The position numbers and the translations under genes are program-made. From Syntrophobotulus glycolicus DSM 8271 (GTDB lineage Bacteria > Bacillota > Desulfitobacteriia > Desulfitobacteriales > Syntrophobotulaceae): a stretch of 64,000 nt of DNA. The stretch covers positions 2,480,001 to 2,544,000 of the forward strand of contig NC_015172.1 of NCBI RefSeq assembly GCF_000190635.1. Reading direction: 5' to 3'. The notes beneath the pieces are model-generated. The model searched no databases, was not told the DNA's origin, and was given only the letters and a program-made list of their open reading frames with translations. This document shows, one piece after another, positions 18,323-26,546 of this stretch; position 1 is the stretch's first letter; each line of letters starts with the position of its first letter.

Positions 18323-18964
18323 TTATTTTTTTTCATATAAATGGTTATTTTTTATATATAACCGTACTTCTTCAGGCAGGAGATAGCGTATGGACCTTTG
18401 ATTTTTTACCTTGATTCGAATATCCGTGGAAGATATTGCCAGAGCAGGAATCTCCAGCTCCGTAATCCTCCCTTTTACTTCAGGATAAAGATCATAAATC
18501 CTTTTTAGAGAATCCCCCGCGTCGTATCCAGGCCTTGAAGCTCCGATGATTCTTGCCAGTCTGATGATTTCATTTGGCTCACGCCAGGCAAGAATGTCTT
18601 CCAAAACATCGGATCCGGTGATGAAGTAGAGCTCCTGCTGCGGAAACAATCCCTTGAGCGTACGCAGAGTATCTATTGTATACGTAGGGCCATCCCTTTC
18701 TATCTCCAAACGGGAAACCTTAAAATAGGAGTTATCCCTGATGGAGAGTCTGACCATTTCATAACGCAGGTTAGGGTCTGTCACCGGACAATGATTTTTA
18801 TGCGGGGGTATCCCCGTTGGAATAAACAAAACATTGTCAAGCCCGAACACCGTTCTCGCCGTTTCAGCGGCAACCAGATGCCCATAGTGGATCGGGTCAA
18901 AAGTTCCGCCCATAATGCCCAAATGTTTTCCGCCTGCTATTGCTTCAATAATTTCTGTTTCCAT
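18323..18964 (-). CDS. nadD: Nicotinate-nucleotide adenylyltransferase
   Basis: 213 residues. The nucleotidyltransferase motif GIMGGTFDPIHYGHL is near the N-terminus, and the second signature ISSTDIR is near the C-terminus. NadD converts nicotinate mononucleotide and ATP to deamido-NAD in NAD synthesis. The ATG has AAGGGG 6 bases upstream. It follows yhbY with a gap of about 24 bases, as in the yqeI-yqeJ pair of Bacillus. Confidence 0.95.
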   Translation of the reverse strand: METEIIEAIAGGKHLGIMGGTFDPIHYGHLVAAETARTVFGLDNVLFIPTGIPPHKNHCPVTDPNLRYEMVRLSIRDNSYFKVSRLEIERDGPTYTIDTLRTLKGLFPQQELYFITGSDVLEDILAWREPNEIIRLARIIGASRPGYDAGDSLKRIYDLYPEVKGRITELEIPALAISSTDIRIKVKNQRSIRYLLPEEVRLYIKNNHLYEKK

Positions 18965-18988
18965 CTCTTTCCCCTTTGGCTAATACAG

Positions 18989-19279
18989 TTAAGAAAGCTC
19001 AATTTTCGGTTTGTCTTTTGACCTTTTATAAAGGAGAAAATTCCTGCCAATGACCTGTACAAGCTCTGCTCCGGCATCTTCAGCCAGCTGCCCTGCAATA
19101 TTTTCGGGAATCTGCGCACAGTTCTGGAGTACTCTTCCTTTGATCAATTCCCGCGCTTCCAGAGCATCAGTAACCTGCCTGCGCAGATTGTCTGTGATTT
19201 CTTCCTTGCCGACCAACAAAATTGGAGTGATCTGATTGCCCAAGGAACGCAAATGCCTCTTCTGTTTTCCCGTCAGCAT
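18989..19279 (-). CDS. yhbY: YhbY-family RNA-binding protein (CRM domain)
   Basis: 96 residues forming one CRM domain: MLTGKQKRHLRSLGNQITPILLVGK, with the GKEEIT loop and C-terminal VQVIGRNFLLYKRS. YhbY proteins associate with pre-50S ribosomal particles. The ATG at 19279 has GGAGGG 9 bases upstream; the longer frame is disfavoured. The start lies only 2 bases past the obgE stop, so the two ribosome-assembly genes are coupled. Confidence 0.93.
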   Translation of the reverse strand: MLTGKQKRHLRSLGNQITPILLVGKEEITDNLRRQVTDALEARELIKGRVLQNCAQIPENIAGQLAEDAGAELVQVIGRNFLLYKRSKDKPKIELS

Positions 19280-19281
19280 AC

Positions 19282-20559
19282 TTATATTCCCTCCGACCAT
19301 TCAAGTTCCAAATGACCAATTAGGACCTTGTCTTTTTCTTTGATCCCTTTTTTGATTAAGGCATCGTCGATTCCCATCGTCTTAAGAATTTTTTGGAAGC
19401 GCCTCAGCCCGTCTTCCGTGTCCAGATAGGACATGGCGGCATGTTTTTCCACTTCTTTGCCCTTGACAATAAAGATTCCGTTTTGGTCCCTCTCCACAGA
19501 GAAACGCTGGTTTTCTTCCGGTCGGACTATCCTGTGCTCATCAAGAGCGGCTGTAAATTCCAGAGGTACGGCCCCAGGCAGAATTTCCGCGATCCTGTGC
19601 AAAAGCTTTTCCACCCCTTCTCCTGTTACCGCTGAGATTGGGAAAATCTCATAACTGCCGCCAATCGTCTCTCTGAGCTTTGCCAGATTCCCTTCCGCCC
19701 CGCTGAGATCGGTTTTATTAGCGGCAACCAGCATTGGTCTTGTCGCCAATGTCTGACTGTAAAGATTTAATTCTTTGTTAATCTTCACAAAATCTTCGAC
19801 AGGATCACGATCCTCCGAGCCGGATATATCTAAAACATGAACCAGAACTCTGGTCCGTTCCACATGGCGGAGAAACTCGTGTCCCAAGCCGGCCCCGGAA
19901 TGGGCCCCCTCGATCAGTCCCGGGATATCGGCCATGACAAAGCCGGTCTCGTCAATGTTTACCATTCCCAGGTTAGGGACAAGTGTCGTAAAATGATAAT
20001 CGGCAATTTTAGGTTTGGCCGACGATACTCGGGAGATAAGAGTCGATTTTCCGACATTGGGGAATCCAACCAGTCCTACATCCGCTAGGAGCTTAAGCTC
20101 CAGAATCAGGCATTTTTCCTGACCGGGCTCTCCCTTTTCGGCAATGGTCGGCGCTTTATTGGTATTGCTCATAAAACGGGCATTGCCTCTGCCGCCCCGC
20201 CCGCCCTTAGCCACAATTTCACTTTGGCCGTGTTTCGTCAAATCGGCCAGGATCTCCCCACTCTCTTCGTCTTTGACCACAGTGCCTACAGGAACCCTCA
20301 GGGTAAAATTCTCCGCCCCCCTGCCGTGCATGTTCTTTCCTTGACCATGCTGGCCCCTGTCTCCCTTATAATGGCGTCTGTAACGGAAATCCACAAGGGT
20401 CCGCAGCCCTTCGTCCGCTTGAAAAATAATGCTGCCTCCCCGTCCCCCGTCCCCGCCGTCAGGACCTCCCATCGGGACATACTTCTCCCTGCGGAAAGAA
20501 ACAATACCGGATCCCCCGTCACCGGCTTTTACAAATATTTTAGCTTGATCATAAAACAT
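19282..20559 (-). CDS. obgE: GTPase ObgE/CgtA (Spo0B-associated)
   Basis: 425 residues in three parts: the glycine-rich Obg fold (GGDGGRGGSIIF; GGRGGRGNARF), the GTPase domain (GFPNVGKST, DIPGLIEGA, NKTDL) and the C-terminal Obg_CTD from about 340. Obg acts in 50S assembly and stress signalling, and in Bacillus is needed for sporulation through the Spo0 phosphorelay. The ATG has AGGAGA 9 bases upstream. It follows the spo0B-like gene, as in Bacillus. Confidence 0.97.
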   Translation of the reverse strand: MFYDQAKIFVKAGDGGSGIVSFRREKYVPMGGPDGGDGGRGGSIIFQADEGLRTLVDFRYRRHYKGDRGQHGQGKNMHGRGAENFTLRVPVGTVVKDEESGEILADLTKHGQSEIVAKGGRGGRGNARFMSNTNKAPTIAEKGEPGQEKCLILELKLLADVGLVGFPNVGKSTLISRVSSAKPKIADYHFTTLVPNLGMVNIDETGFVMADIPGLIEGAHSGAGLGHEFLRHVERTRVLVHVLDISGSEDRDPVEDFVKINKELNLYSQTLATRPMLVAANKTDLSGAEGNLAKLRETIGGSYEIFPISAVTGEGVEKLLHRIAEILPGAVPLEFTAALDEHRIVRPEENQRFSVERDQNGIFIVKGKEVEKHAAMSYLDTEDGLRRFQKILKTMGIDDALIKKGIKEKDKVLIGHLELEWSEGI

Positions 20560-20605
20560 GCAGTGTCTTCTCCTGAATCTATTGTTATCCTACACGGATG
20601 TCAAT

Positions 20606-21100
20606 TTAGATATGATTTCCCTGAAAGTCGGAAGAAAATAGCAGCTCCTGCTTCTTAAAAAAATCAAACCGGCAGGTAAAACCATTATCCTGAGCAGTCA
20701 GCACAATAGCCGCATTGCTTTCCTCCAGATTCTCATCAGGAAGAATCCGGCTCAGGCATTCTTTAGTATATCCATGAAACTTTTCAGCATACCTTTGCCA
20801 GTTATCCGCCCTGTTGACTTGCCTGTCATACCTCAAAACAAAGCTGGTCTTTACTCCCTTGAAGCGCAGCCCAAAAAGCCAGCCCAGAAGCAAGGCTTGA
20901 AAATGCTTGTCCGGGATTTTATAGGCTTCCTGTTGCGGCTCAAGTTCTTTAACGACAGTATTCATATATTCTATCGCTTTTTCAGGCATGTTCAACTGAA
21001 GATAGCCACGAATGACCTGGAAATTATTCAAAAAATCATGCCGTTGAACTTGAAAGCAGTCCAGCTGCTCTAATAAAATATTTTCTTCCAGTTCAGACAT
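20606..21100 (-). CDS. Spo0B-like sporulation phosphotransferase
   Basis: 164 residues. The N-terminal helical hairpin matches the SPOB_a dimerisation and phospho-accepting domain, with the candidate phosphorylated His at residue 21 in RHDFLNNFQVIRGYLQL. The remainder is a short, poorly conserved domain without ATP-binding boxes, as in Spo0B. In Bacillus, Spo0B carries phosphate between Spo0F and Spo0A and lies between rpmA and obg, exactly the position seen here. The ATG at 21100 has AAGGAG at good spacing; the longer frame crosses a terminator-like hairpin. It could be a general SPOB_a histidine phosphotransferase rather than a true phosphorelay member. Confidence 0.75.
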   Translation of the reverse strand: MSELEENILLEQLDCFQVQRHDFLNNFQVIRGYLQLNMPEKAIEYMNTVVKELEPQQEAYKIPDKHFQALLLGWLFGLRFKGVKTSFVLRYDRQVNRADNWQRYAEKFHGYTKECLSRILPDENLEESNAAIVLTAQDNGFTCRFDFFKKQELLFSSDFQGNHI

Positions 21101-21120
21101 CGCAATTCTCCTTTTCATAC

Positions 21121-21155
21121 ATAAACAAATAAACCCCCGGGTGAAACCCAGGGGT
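21121..21155 (-). terminator. Possible weak terminator or attenuator after rpmA
   Basis: On the minus strand, a 9-bp stem ACCCCTGGG / CCCGGGGGT (one G-T pair) with a 5-base loop, followed by an interrupted T-rich run (TTTATTTGTTTAT). It would reduce read-through from rpmA into the spo0B-like gene. Confidence 0.55.
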
Positions 21156-21167
21156 AAGCTGCAAAAA

Positions 21168-21443
21168 TTATTGAACCTGAGCAACGGGATTCTCCGAATA
21201 AACACTTACTTGCTTTCGGAACTTATCCTTGCGTTCAAACTTAACATAGCCGTCGGCAAGTGCAAAAAGAGTGTCATCAGACCCGATTCCACAGTTCTTG
21301 CCGGGGTGGATCTTGGTCCCGCGTTGTCTGACCAAAATGTTGCCCGCCGTGACGAATTGTCCGTCGGCCCGTTTCACACCAAGACGTTGGGATTCACTGT
21401 CCCGTCCGTTTCTGGTACTTCCCATTCCCTTTTTATGAGCCAT
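21168..21443 (-). CDS. rpmA: 50S ribosomal protein L27
   Basis: 91 residues beginning [20 protein letters not shown], a full L27 reaching the peptidyl transferase centre. The ATG at 21443 is preceded by GGAGGTG. Most Firmicutes L27 proteins carry an N-terminal extension (ending LFA or FFA before HKKG) that is removed by the Prp protease. Here the protein starts directly at the mature AHKKG end, and no prp gene lies between rplU and rpmA. Confidence 0.97.
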   Translation of the reverse strand: MAHKKGMGSTRNGRDSESQRLGVKRADGQFVTAGNILVRQRGTKIHPGKNCGIGSDDTLFALADGYVKFERKDKFRKQVSVYSENPVAQVQ

Positions 21444-21511
21444 TAAAATCACCTCCGTAAATCGTCTTCTTAAACAAAGACGTTTGTCATCCTATGCTCT
21501 ATAAAAAAAAT

Positions 21512-21829
21512 TTAAATGCTGATGGATTCGATCGCGATTTTTGTATAAGGCTGACGATGCCCTTTTTTGACTCTGACGTGTTTTTTGGGCTTATAGCGGA
21601 ATGCGATTACTTTTTTCGCTTTGCCATGCTCAAGTATTTTGGCTACAACCTTGGAACCCTCAACAACAGGTGTCCCCACGGTCACCTTGCCGTCGTTGCC
21701 GACAAGCAAGACCTTGGATATCTCAACTGTGGTTCCAACTTCAGCATCCAGCTTCTCAACATTGATCGCCGAGCCTTCCTGAACTTTGTATTGTTTTCCA
21801 CCAGATTCGATTATTGCATACATTTTCAT
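21512..21829 (-). CDS. rplU: 50S ribosomal protein L21
   Basis: 105 residues ([19 protein letters not shown]), close to the usual length, with the C-terminal [13 protein letters not shown] signature. The ATG at 21829 has AGGAGG 4 bases upstream; an ATG two codons later is at 10 bases and is an equally plausible start. It is the first gene of rplU-rpmA, with a structured leader and a strong promoter upstream. Confidence 0.96.
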   Translation of the reverse strand: MKMYAIIESGGKQYKVQEGSAINVEKLDAEVGTTVEISKVLLVGNDGKVTVGTPVVEGSKVVAKILEHGKAKKVIAFRYKPKKHVRVKKGHRQPYTKIAIESISI

Positions 21830-21934
21830 TACACCTCCTTCACCCATACTCGCCTCTGTGCAGGTCGATCCTGTCAGGGATCCGTTTGATTTACCCATCG
21901 AGAGCGGTTGTGGTAAGAAGCCACCACATCGAGT
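21830..21934 (-). promoter_or_regulatory. rplU 5' leader (candidate ribosomal protein L21 leader)
   Basis: About 100 bases between the promoter and the rplU start. A hairpin GTGGT...ACCAC is visible near 21909-21925, and a second potential stem with GATCC/GGATC arms lies near 21868-21882. Firmicutes rplU genes often carry an autoregulatory L21 leader; matching it to that family is an inference. Confidence 0.45.
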
Positions 21935-21935
21935 A

Positions 21936-21965
21936 ATTTTAGCACCTCTGACTGCATAGTGTCAA
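21936..21965 (-). promoter_or_regulatory. Promoter of rplU-rpmA
   Basis: On the minus strand, TTGACA (21965-21960), an 18-base spacer and TAAAAT (21941-21936). Confidence 0.8.
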
Positions 21966-21997
21966 CACTTCACTTCAATATCCCACCTAATCGGACA

Positions 21998-22765
21998 TTA
22001 AGCTTGATTTTTCGACCAATCACTACAATCCGGGCATTCCTTCCGGCCGGCCTGAAGGGCATCCTCAATCGGGGTAAGCAAAATTTCTTCTTTTCGCACA
22101 AAAAGTCCCTCCCTGACCGTCATTACCCCATCCCGGTCTATGGGGAATTCCTCCAGCAAAACCAAGCTGTCCAGAATATCTCCCGGCCGGGCCGTTCCCT
22201 CATTGCCTATTTTCATCTCCAGCCGCAGAGTACAAGCATTACCGGCTGCTTCAAGCACCCGGGCGGCTAATACATAGTGGCGGATATCTTTTTCAACAAT
22301 CTTGTCCCTTTGTCTGCGCTTATGCAGAACCGTACCTCTTGCCAGCCAACGGTCCAAAAACAGCTCGATCTCCTCCCTTCCCAGCTCTCTCAGGAAAGGA
22401 ACTTCAACCTGATATCTGGCCACATTGATTACTGCCATTAAAGCTTTGGGATGAGCCGGCATCATTGCTCCTTCTATGATCCGGATACCGGCGGGCAGCT
22501 GCTCCTGCAATAATTTGATGATTGCCGCGGGATCTTGTTCCGCCATCAGGTCTTCCCTGATCTCAATATCCACATACTCTCTTTCTCCCTCAACCCCAAC
22601 AGGCAACGGCGCCCCGAAAGCAATTTTAGGGTGAGGGTTAAACCCTTCCGAATAAGCTGCTTTTATCCCTGCCCGGCGCAAAGCCCTGTCAAAAACTCTC
22701 GTCAAATCAAGGTGGGCGATATATTTAGTCTGATTCTTTTTGGCATAAGCCATTCTTAGTCTCAT
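21998..22765 (-). CDS. TIGR03936-family protein (radical SAM-linked, DUF2344)
   Basis: 255 residues. The N-terminus (RMAYAKKNQTKYIAHLDLTRVFDRALRRAGI) and the segment YSEGFNPHPKIAFGAPLPVGVEGEREY are diagnostic of the DUF2344 family, which is nearly always encoded beside, or fused to, a TIGR03960 radical SAM protein. The ATG at 22765 is preceded by GGGGAGG. It overlaps the end of that radical SAM gene by 41 bases, so the two are tightly coupled. The biochemical role is not established; the family occurs next to rplU/rpmA in many Clostridia, hinting at RNA or ribosome modification. Confidence 0.88.
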   Translation of the reverse strand: MRLRMAYAKKNQTKYIAHLDLTRVFDRALRRAGIKAAYSEGFNPHPKIAFGAPLPVGVEGEREYVDIEIREDLMAEQDPAAIIKLLQEQLPAGIRIIEGAMMPAHPKALMAVINVARYQVEVPFLRELGREEIELFLDRWLARGTVLHKRRQRDKIVEKDIRHYVLAARVLEAAGNACTLRLEMKIGNEGTARPGDILDSLVLLEEFPIDRDGVMTVREGLFVRKEEILLTPIEDALQAGRKECPDCSDWSKNQA

Positions 22766-24629
22766 CAGAACCTCCCCTATTTCCCTTAAGCCTGCCGGAA
22801 TCAGCCAAATCAGGACAGACACCGCATCCGGTACATCCTTTCCGGCAGTCGGGAGTCGAAATACCGGCCAGAGCTTTTTGATACTCCTTCTGCAGGTACC
22901 TTTCGCTTACACCACAACGCAAATGCTTCCAGGGCAGAATTTCATCTGTGGAAAACCGGCGGTTCGCATAGAACGGTATATCTATTCCTAATTCATTCAT
23001 ACTTTCCTGCCATTGCTCAAAGTTTAAATATTCCGACCATCCGTCAAATTTGCAGCCCTTTTGCACAGCCCTTTCCAGCAGAGCGGCAATTTTCCTGTCT
23101 CCTCTGGCCAGAATCGCTTCTAAAAGGCTTGCCTGCACATCATGATACAGATATTTTATTCTGGCATCTTTGAGTTTCTTTTTTAAATACTCCTGTTTTT
23201 CCCTTAATCCTTCCGGCCGGTCCTGTCCCTCCCATTGAAAGGGTGTCTGGGCCTTCGGTACAAACGAACTGGTGGAAATCGTCACTTTGGCCTTTCTGCA
23301 CCCGGCTTTTTTTCCTGTTTCCAAAACCTTACGCGCCTGCTCAACGATCCCGTCCAGATCCTCATCCGTTTCAGTGGGAAGCCCGATCATATAATAGAGC
23401 TTAATGCTGCTCCAACCGCCCTTGAAAGCCGCCTCCGCAGTCTTCAGCAGGTCCTCCTCCGTCACCCCTTTATTGATCACATCCCGCAGCCTTTGTGTGC
23501 CTGCCTCCGGAGCAAAGGTCAGACCGGATTTCCGGACCTTTTGTACTTCCCTGGCCAGATCAGGATCGAAAGAATCCAGCCTCAGTGAGGGCAAGGACAC
23601 ACTTACCCCCTGATCCTGAAGCCTGTCCATCATTTGCCCGAGAAGGTTTTTAACCCCTGAATAGTCGCTTGTGGATAAGGATACCAGAGAAATTTCTTCA
23701 TAGCCGGTCTTGTCTATCGAGGCCAGAGCTTGTTGCAAGAGGAGCTCTGGATCCCTTTCCCTGACCGGACGGGAGATCATCCCGGCCTGGCAAAATCGGC
23801 AGCCCCTGGTACATCCTCTCATCACCTCCAGCATAACCCTGTCATGAACCGCCTCCGTATAGGGAACGATACAATCCACCGGGAAATAGGCCGAACTGAA
23901 ATCCTGAACAACCGCCTTGGTCACCGTAGCCGGAGCCCCGGAGCTGGGCTGGATTTTTTTGATCGTTCCGTTTTCATGATAGTCAACAGAATAAAATCCA
24001 GGGACATATACACCTTGCAGCTGTGCCGCCTCCTGTAATATCTCCCTGCGGGAATGCCCTCCGGCTTTCCCCTGAGAAAATACCTCCAGGAGCCTGGGCA
24101 GAACGTCCTCTCCTTCCCCTAAAACAAAGAGATCAAAGAAGGGTGCTATCGGCTCAGGATTGTAACAACAGGGACCTCCGCCGACGATCCAGGGATCCCC
24201 GTCCGTTCTTTGCTCACTGCGCAATGCGATCCCGCTTAATTCCAGCATATTTAAAATATTTGTATAGCTCAGCTCATATTGCAAAGTAAACCCGATCACA
24301 TCAAATTCCTTCAGGGGATGAAAGGACTCCAAGGAATAGAGAGGAATCCCTTCCTCTCTCATCAAGCCTTCCATATCGGGCCACGGAGCAAAAGCCCTTT
24401 CACATAAAAATTTTTCGCCGGAATTCACTAAGCCGTATAATATTCTCAAGGCCAGGTTGGACATTCCTACTTCATAAACGTCGGGAAAGGCAAAGACCAT
24501 CCTCAGATCGGCTTTGTCCCAGTCCTTGAGCCGCATATTCCATTCACCGCCGACATAACGGCCCGGTTTGGTTACTTTAGGCAGTATCCGCTCGATCCGG
24601 TTCCTTATCTGTGTGCTGTTGTTTTCCAT
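22725..24629 (-). CDS. TIGR03960-family B12-binding radical SAM protein
   Basis: 634 residues. An N-terminal cobalamin-binding-like domain (LRMVFAFPDVYEVGMSNLALRILYGLVN) is followed by a radical SAM core with the cluster motif CTRGCRFCQAG and by a C-terminal region with a further Cys cluster (CRKGCTGCGVC). The family resembles B12-dependent radical SAM enzymes, but its reaction is unknown. Its 3' end overlaps the TIGR03936 gene. The start has GGGAGG upstream at slightly long spacing. The RNase E/G gene often found between this pair and rplU is missing. Confidence 0.9.
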   Translation of the reverse strand: MENNSTQIRNRIERILPKVTKPGRYVGGEWNMRLKDWDKADLRMVFAFPDVYEVGMSNLALRILYGLVNSGEKFLCERAFAPWPDMEGLMREEGIPLYSLESFHPLKEFDVIGFTLQYELSYTNILNMLELSGIALRSEQRTDGDPWIVGGGPCCYNPEPIAPFFDLFVLGEGEDVLPRLLEVFSQGKAGGHSRREILQEAAQLQGVYVPGFYSVDYHENGTIKKIQPSSGAPATVTKAVVQDFSSAYFPVDCIVPYTEAVHDRVMLEVMRGCTRGCRFCQAGMISRPVRERDPELLLQQALASIDKTGYEEISLVSLSTSDYSGVKNLLGQMMDRLQDQGVSVSLPSLRLDSFDPDLAREVQKVRKSGLTFAPEAGTQRLRDVINKGVTEEDLLKTAEAAFKGGWSSIKLYYMIGLPTETDEDLDGIVEQARKVLETGKKAGCRKAKVTISTSSFVPKAQTPFQWEGQDRPEGLREKQEYLKKKLKDARIKYLYHDVQASLLEAILARGDRKIAALLERAVQKGCKFDGWSEYLNFEQWQESMNELGIDIPFYANRRFSTDEILPWKHLRCGVSERYLQKEYQKALAGISTPDCRKGCTGCGVCPDLADSGRLKGNRGGSDETKNGLCQKESD

Positions 24630-24717
24630 GCTTTCCGGATTTCCTCCCAGCTAAAATGACTTATACTATCCAATATCGCAAGGAAAATTATAGCACACCG
24701 TTATCGAGTAGAGCAAT

Positions 24718-25629
24718 TTACAGCAACTCACCGACCGAACATTTCCATCCCTTCTCCAGCATCCCCTGCATGACCTGAGTCTCGCTCAAGGTCCTTTCCA
24801 CCCTGTCCTTTGAGCCTATGACACTGATCAGGCTGTAGGAATCCATATTCAGCTCATCAATAATGGCGGCTATGGGTGTCGACTTGTTCACCGTCAGGCA
24901 CCTGCTTCGCATTAATCCCCTGCTGAGAAGCTGTTCTTTTTTTCTGCAAAGATTTTTCAGAAAAACGATCCTGGCATTGGCCAATTCCCTATTGCTGCCG
25001 ATCCAAAAGAAAAATCCCAGCACGATAATGGTATACGGATTAAAAAAATAGAAAAACCGGGCCTGTAAATAAAAACCCATGAAAATCATGACCCCGCCGA
25101 GAACCTTCCCCATATAGGCCAGTCCTTTGCTGATCCTGACAAAGCCGAACCGATCCGCCAGAAAAGCCCTGACCATTCTTCCTCCATCCAGCGGCAGCAC
25201 AGGAATCAGATTAAATAATCCCAGCCATAAATTAATTTGTACAAATTCCAAAGCCCATCTGCCTTCAAAAATACCGTTCATCCTCAAAGCCTGACCCGCA
25301 ATGAACAGAGCGATATTGAGAGCGGGGCCGGCCAGGGCGATCACTGCCTCTTCAAGCTTGCGCCCTTCAAACGTATTTTCCATCACCGCCGTTCCCCCAT
25401 ACGGATAAAGGATGACCCCCTGAACCTTAATCCCATATCCTTTTGCCGCAAGAATATGCATGGTATCATGAAGCAAAACCAGTATAAAGATGAGAAGGAC
25501 CTTTGCGGCCATCCCTAATATCGCACAAATCAGCATCAGCACCAGAAAAGAAGGATGCACCTTGAAGGAAATCCCCCCGATCTCGATTCCTCTAGACAAA
25601 ACGCTATTTTTCCAGGCTTTCTTCATCAT
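24718..25629 (-). CDS. spoIVFB: SpoIVFB-like M50 intramembrane metalloprotease with altered active site
   Basis: 303 residues. It has several membrane segments, the second M50 motif NLIPVLPLDGGRMVRAF, and a C-terminal CBS-like domain, as in SpoIVFB, which cleaves pro-sigma K at the forespore membrane. The first zinc motif reads HDTMH at residues 54-58 (25456-25470) instead of HExxH, so the catalytic Glu is replaced by Asp. The codon reads GAT clearly and the frame is intact. It follows spoIVFA by about 22 bases, supporting the SpoIVFB assignment. Confidence 0.85.
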   Translation of the reverse strand: MMKKAWKNSVLSRGIEIGGISFKVHPSFLVLMLICAILGMAAKVLLIFILVLLHDTMHILAAKGYGIKVQGVILYPYGGTAVMENTFEGRKLEEAVIALAGPALNIALFIAGQALRMNGIFEGRWALEFVQINLWLGLFNLIPVLPLDGGRMVRAFLADRFGFVRISKGLAYMGKVLGGVMIFMGFYLQARFFYFFNPYTIIVLGFFFWIGSNRELANARIVFLKNLCRKKEQLLSRGLMRSRCLTVNKSTPIAAIIDELNMDSYSLISVIGSKDRVERTLSETQVMQGMLEKGWKCSVGELL

Positions 25630-25651
25630 CCGGCAGTCCCTACTCTTATTC

Positions 25652-26407
25652 TTAATTTTGGATGAGGTATGGAACAGGATTGACAGCCTTGCCGTCTTTG
25701 CTCAGTTCAAAATAAAGCCAGGGCTGTTTCCTGGGAGCGGACACCCCGACAGTCCCGATTTTTTTGCCTGATGATACAGGGTCCCCTTTCCTGACCGCTA
25801 CATCGCCTAAATTGCCCAATACCCCGATCCAGCCTTCTCCGAAATTGATATACACCGTATTCCCGCTCAGACTGTTGTTCTCAATGTCCACGACGATCCC
25901 CTCATGAGGACAGAGAACTACGGTGCCTAAAGAGCTCTGAATTTCTATCCCCTTGCTCTTTTGATTATCATAACCTAATCCCTGAAATTCCACCTTGATC
26001 ACACCCGCTACCGGCGGATAAAATTGCTGGTTTACGGCCTTATTCACTTGAATGCTTTCTGCCGGACTGAGGCCTACGGCATCTCTTGCCATATTATTGA
26101 GAGAGGAATACACATTGCCGCTTTCCATGGCGGTCTCATAGGCACTGTAGACCGACCTGGAAATCAGATCGGTGCCATTGGAGCTGAATATTACTGTTAG
26201 AAATAACAGGGCAGAAAGCAGGACTCTCTTTTGACTGCCGGACCAATTGACCAAAATATCTTTTTTGCCTCGTTTTTTTGTTTGGAAAGAACTCTTTTTG
26301 AACAAATTTTCCGGTTCGAAGAAGCCGGAATTGTCCCTGTGGGTTTTGCCGATTTCATGAGCTGCTTTTTCCCATTCCCAATCATCCCATCTTTCCAGCG
26401 GGTTCAT
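25652..26407 (-). CDS. spoIVFA: SpoIVFA-like protein with degenerate LytM/M23 domain
   Basis: 251 residues. It has a long charged cytoplasmic N-terminus (WDDWEWEKAAHEIGK), one membrane segment near 70-85 (RVLLSALLFLTVIFSS) and an outside LytM-like domain (GTVVLCPHEGIVVDIE; WLYFELSKDGKAVNPVPYL). Key zinc ligands of active M23 peptidases appear to be missing, as in SpoIVFA, which anchors and inhibits SpoIVFB in sigma-K activation. The ATG at 26407 has AGGAG 8 bases upstream. It is directly upstream of spoIVFB. Confidence 0.85.
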   Translation of the reverse strand: MNPLERWDDWEWEKAAHEIGKTHRDNSGFFEPENLFKKSSFQTKKRGKKDILVNWSGSQKRVLLSALLFLTVIFSSNGTDLISRSVYSAYETAMESGNVYSSLNNMARDAVGLSPAESIQVNKAVNQQFYPPVAGVIKVEFQGLGYDNQKSKGIEIQSSLGTVVLCPHEGIVVDIENNSLSGNTVYINFGEGWIGVLGNLGDVAVRKGDPVSSGKKIGTVGVSAPRKQPWLYFELSKDGKAVNPVPYLIQN

Positions 26408-26474
26408 TTTCTTCACTCCTCAAATTGCCTGACATGATCTTAAGACAACCTGATAAATGATATGCCCGATAACA

Positions 26475-26501
26475 TAAAAAAGAACAGCTTTTCACTGTTC
26501 A
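26475..26501 (-). terminator. Rho-independent terminator after rodA
   Basis: On the minus strand, GAACAG / CTGTTC with a 7-base loop followed by six T residues. Confidence 0.75.
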
Positions 26502-26546
26502 TGGCAAGATATCCCGCAAGAAGAAATCCTTTTTTTCAAAAGAAGC

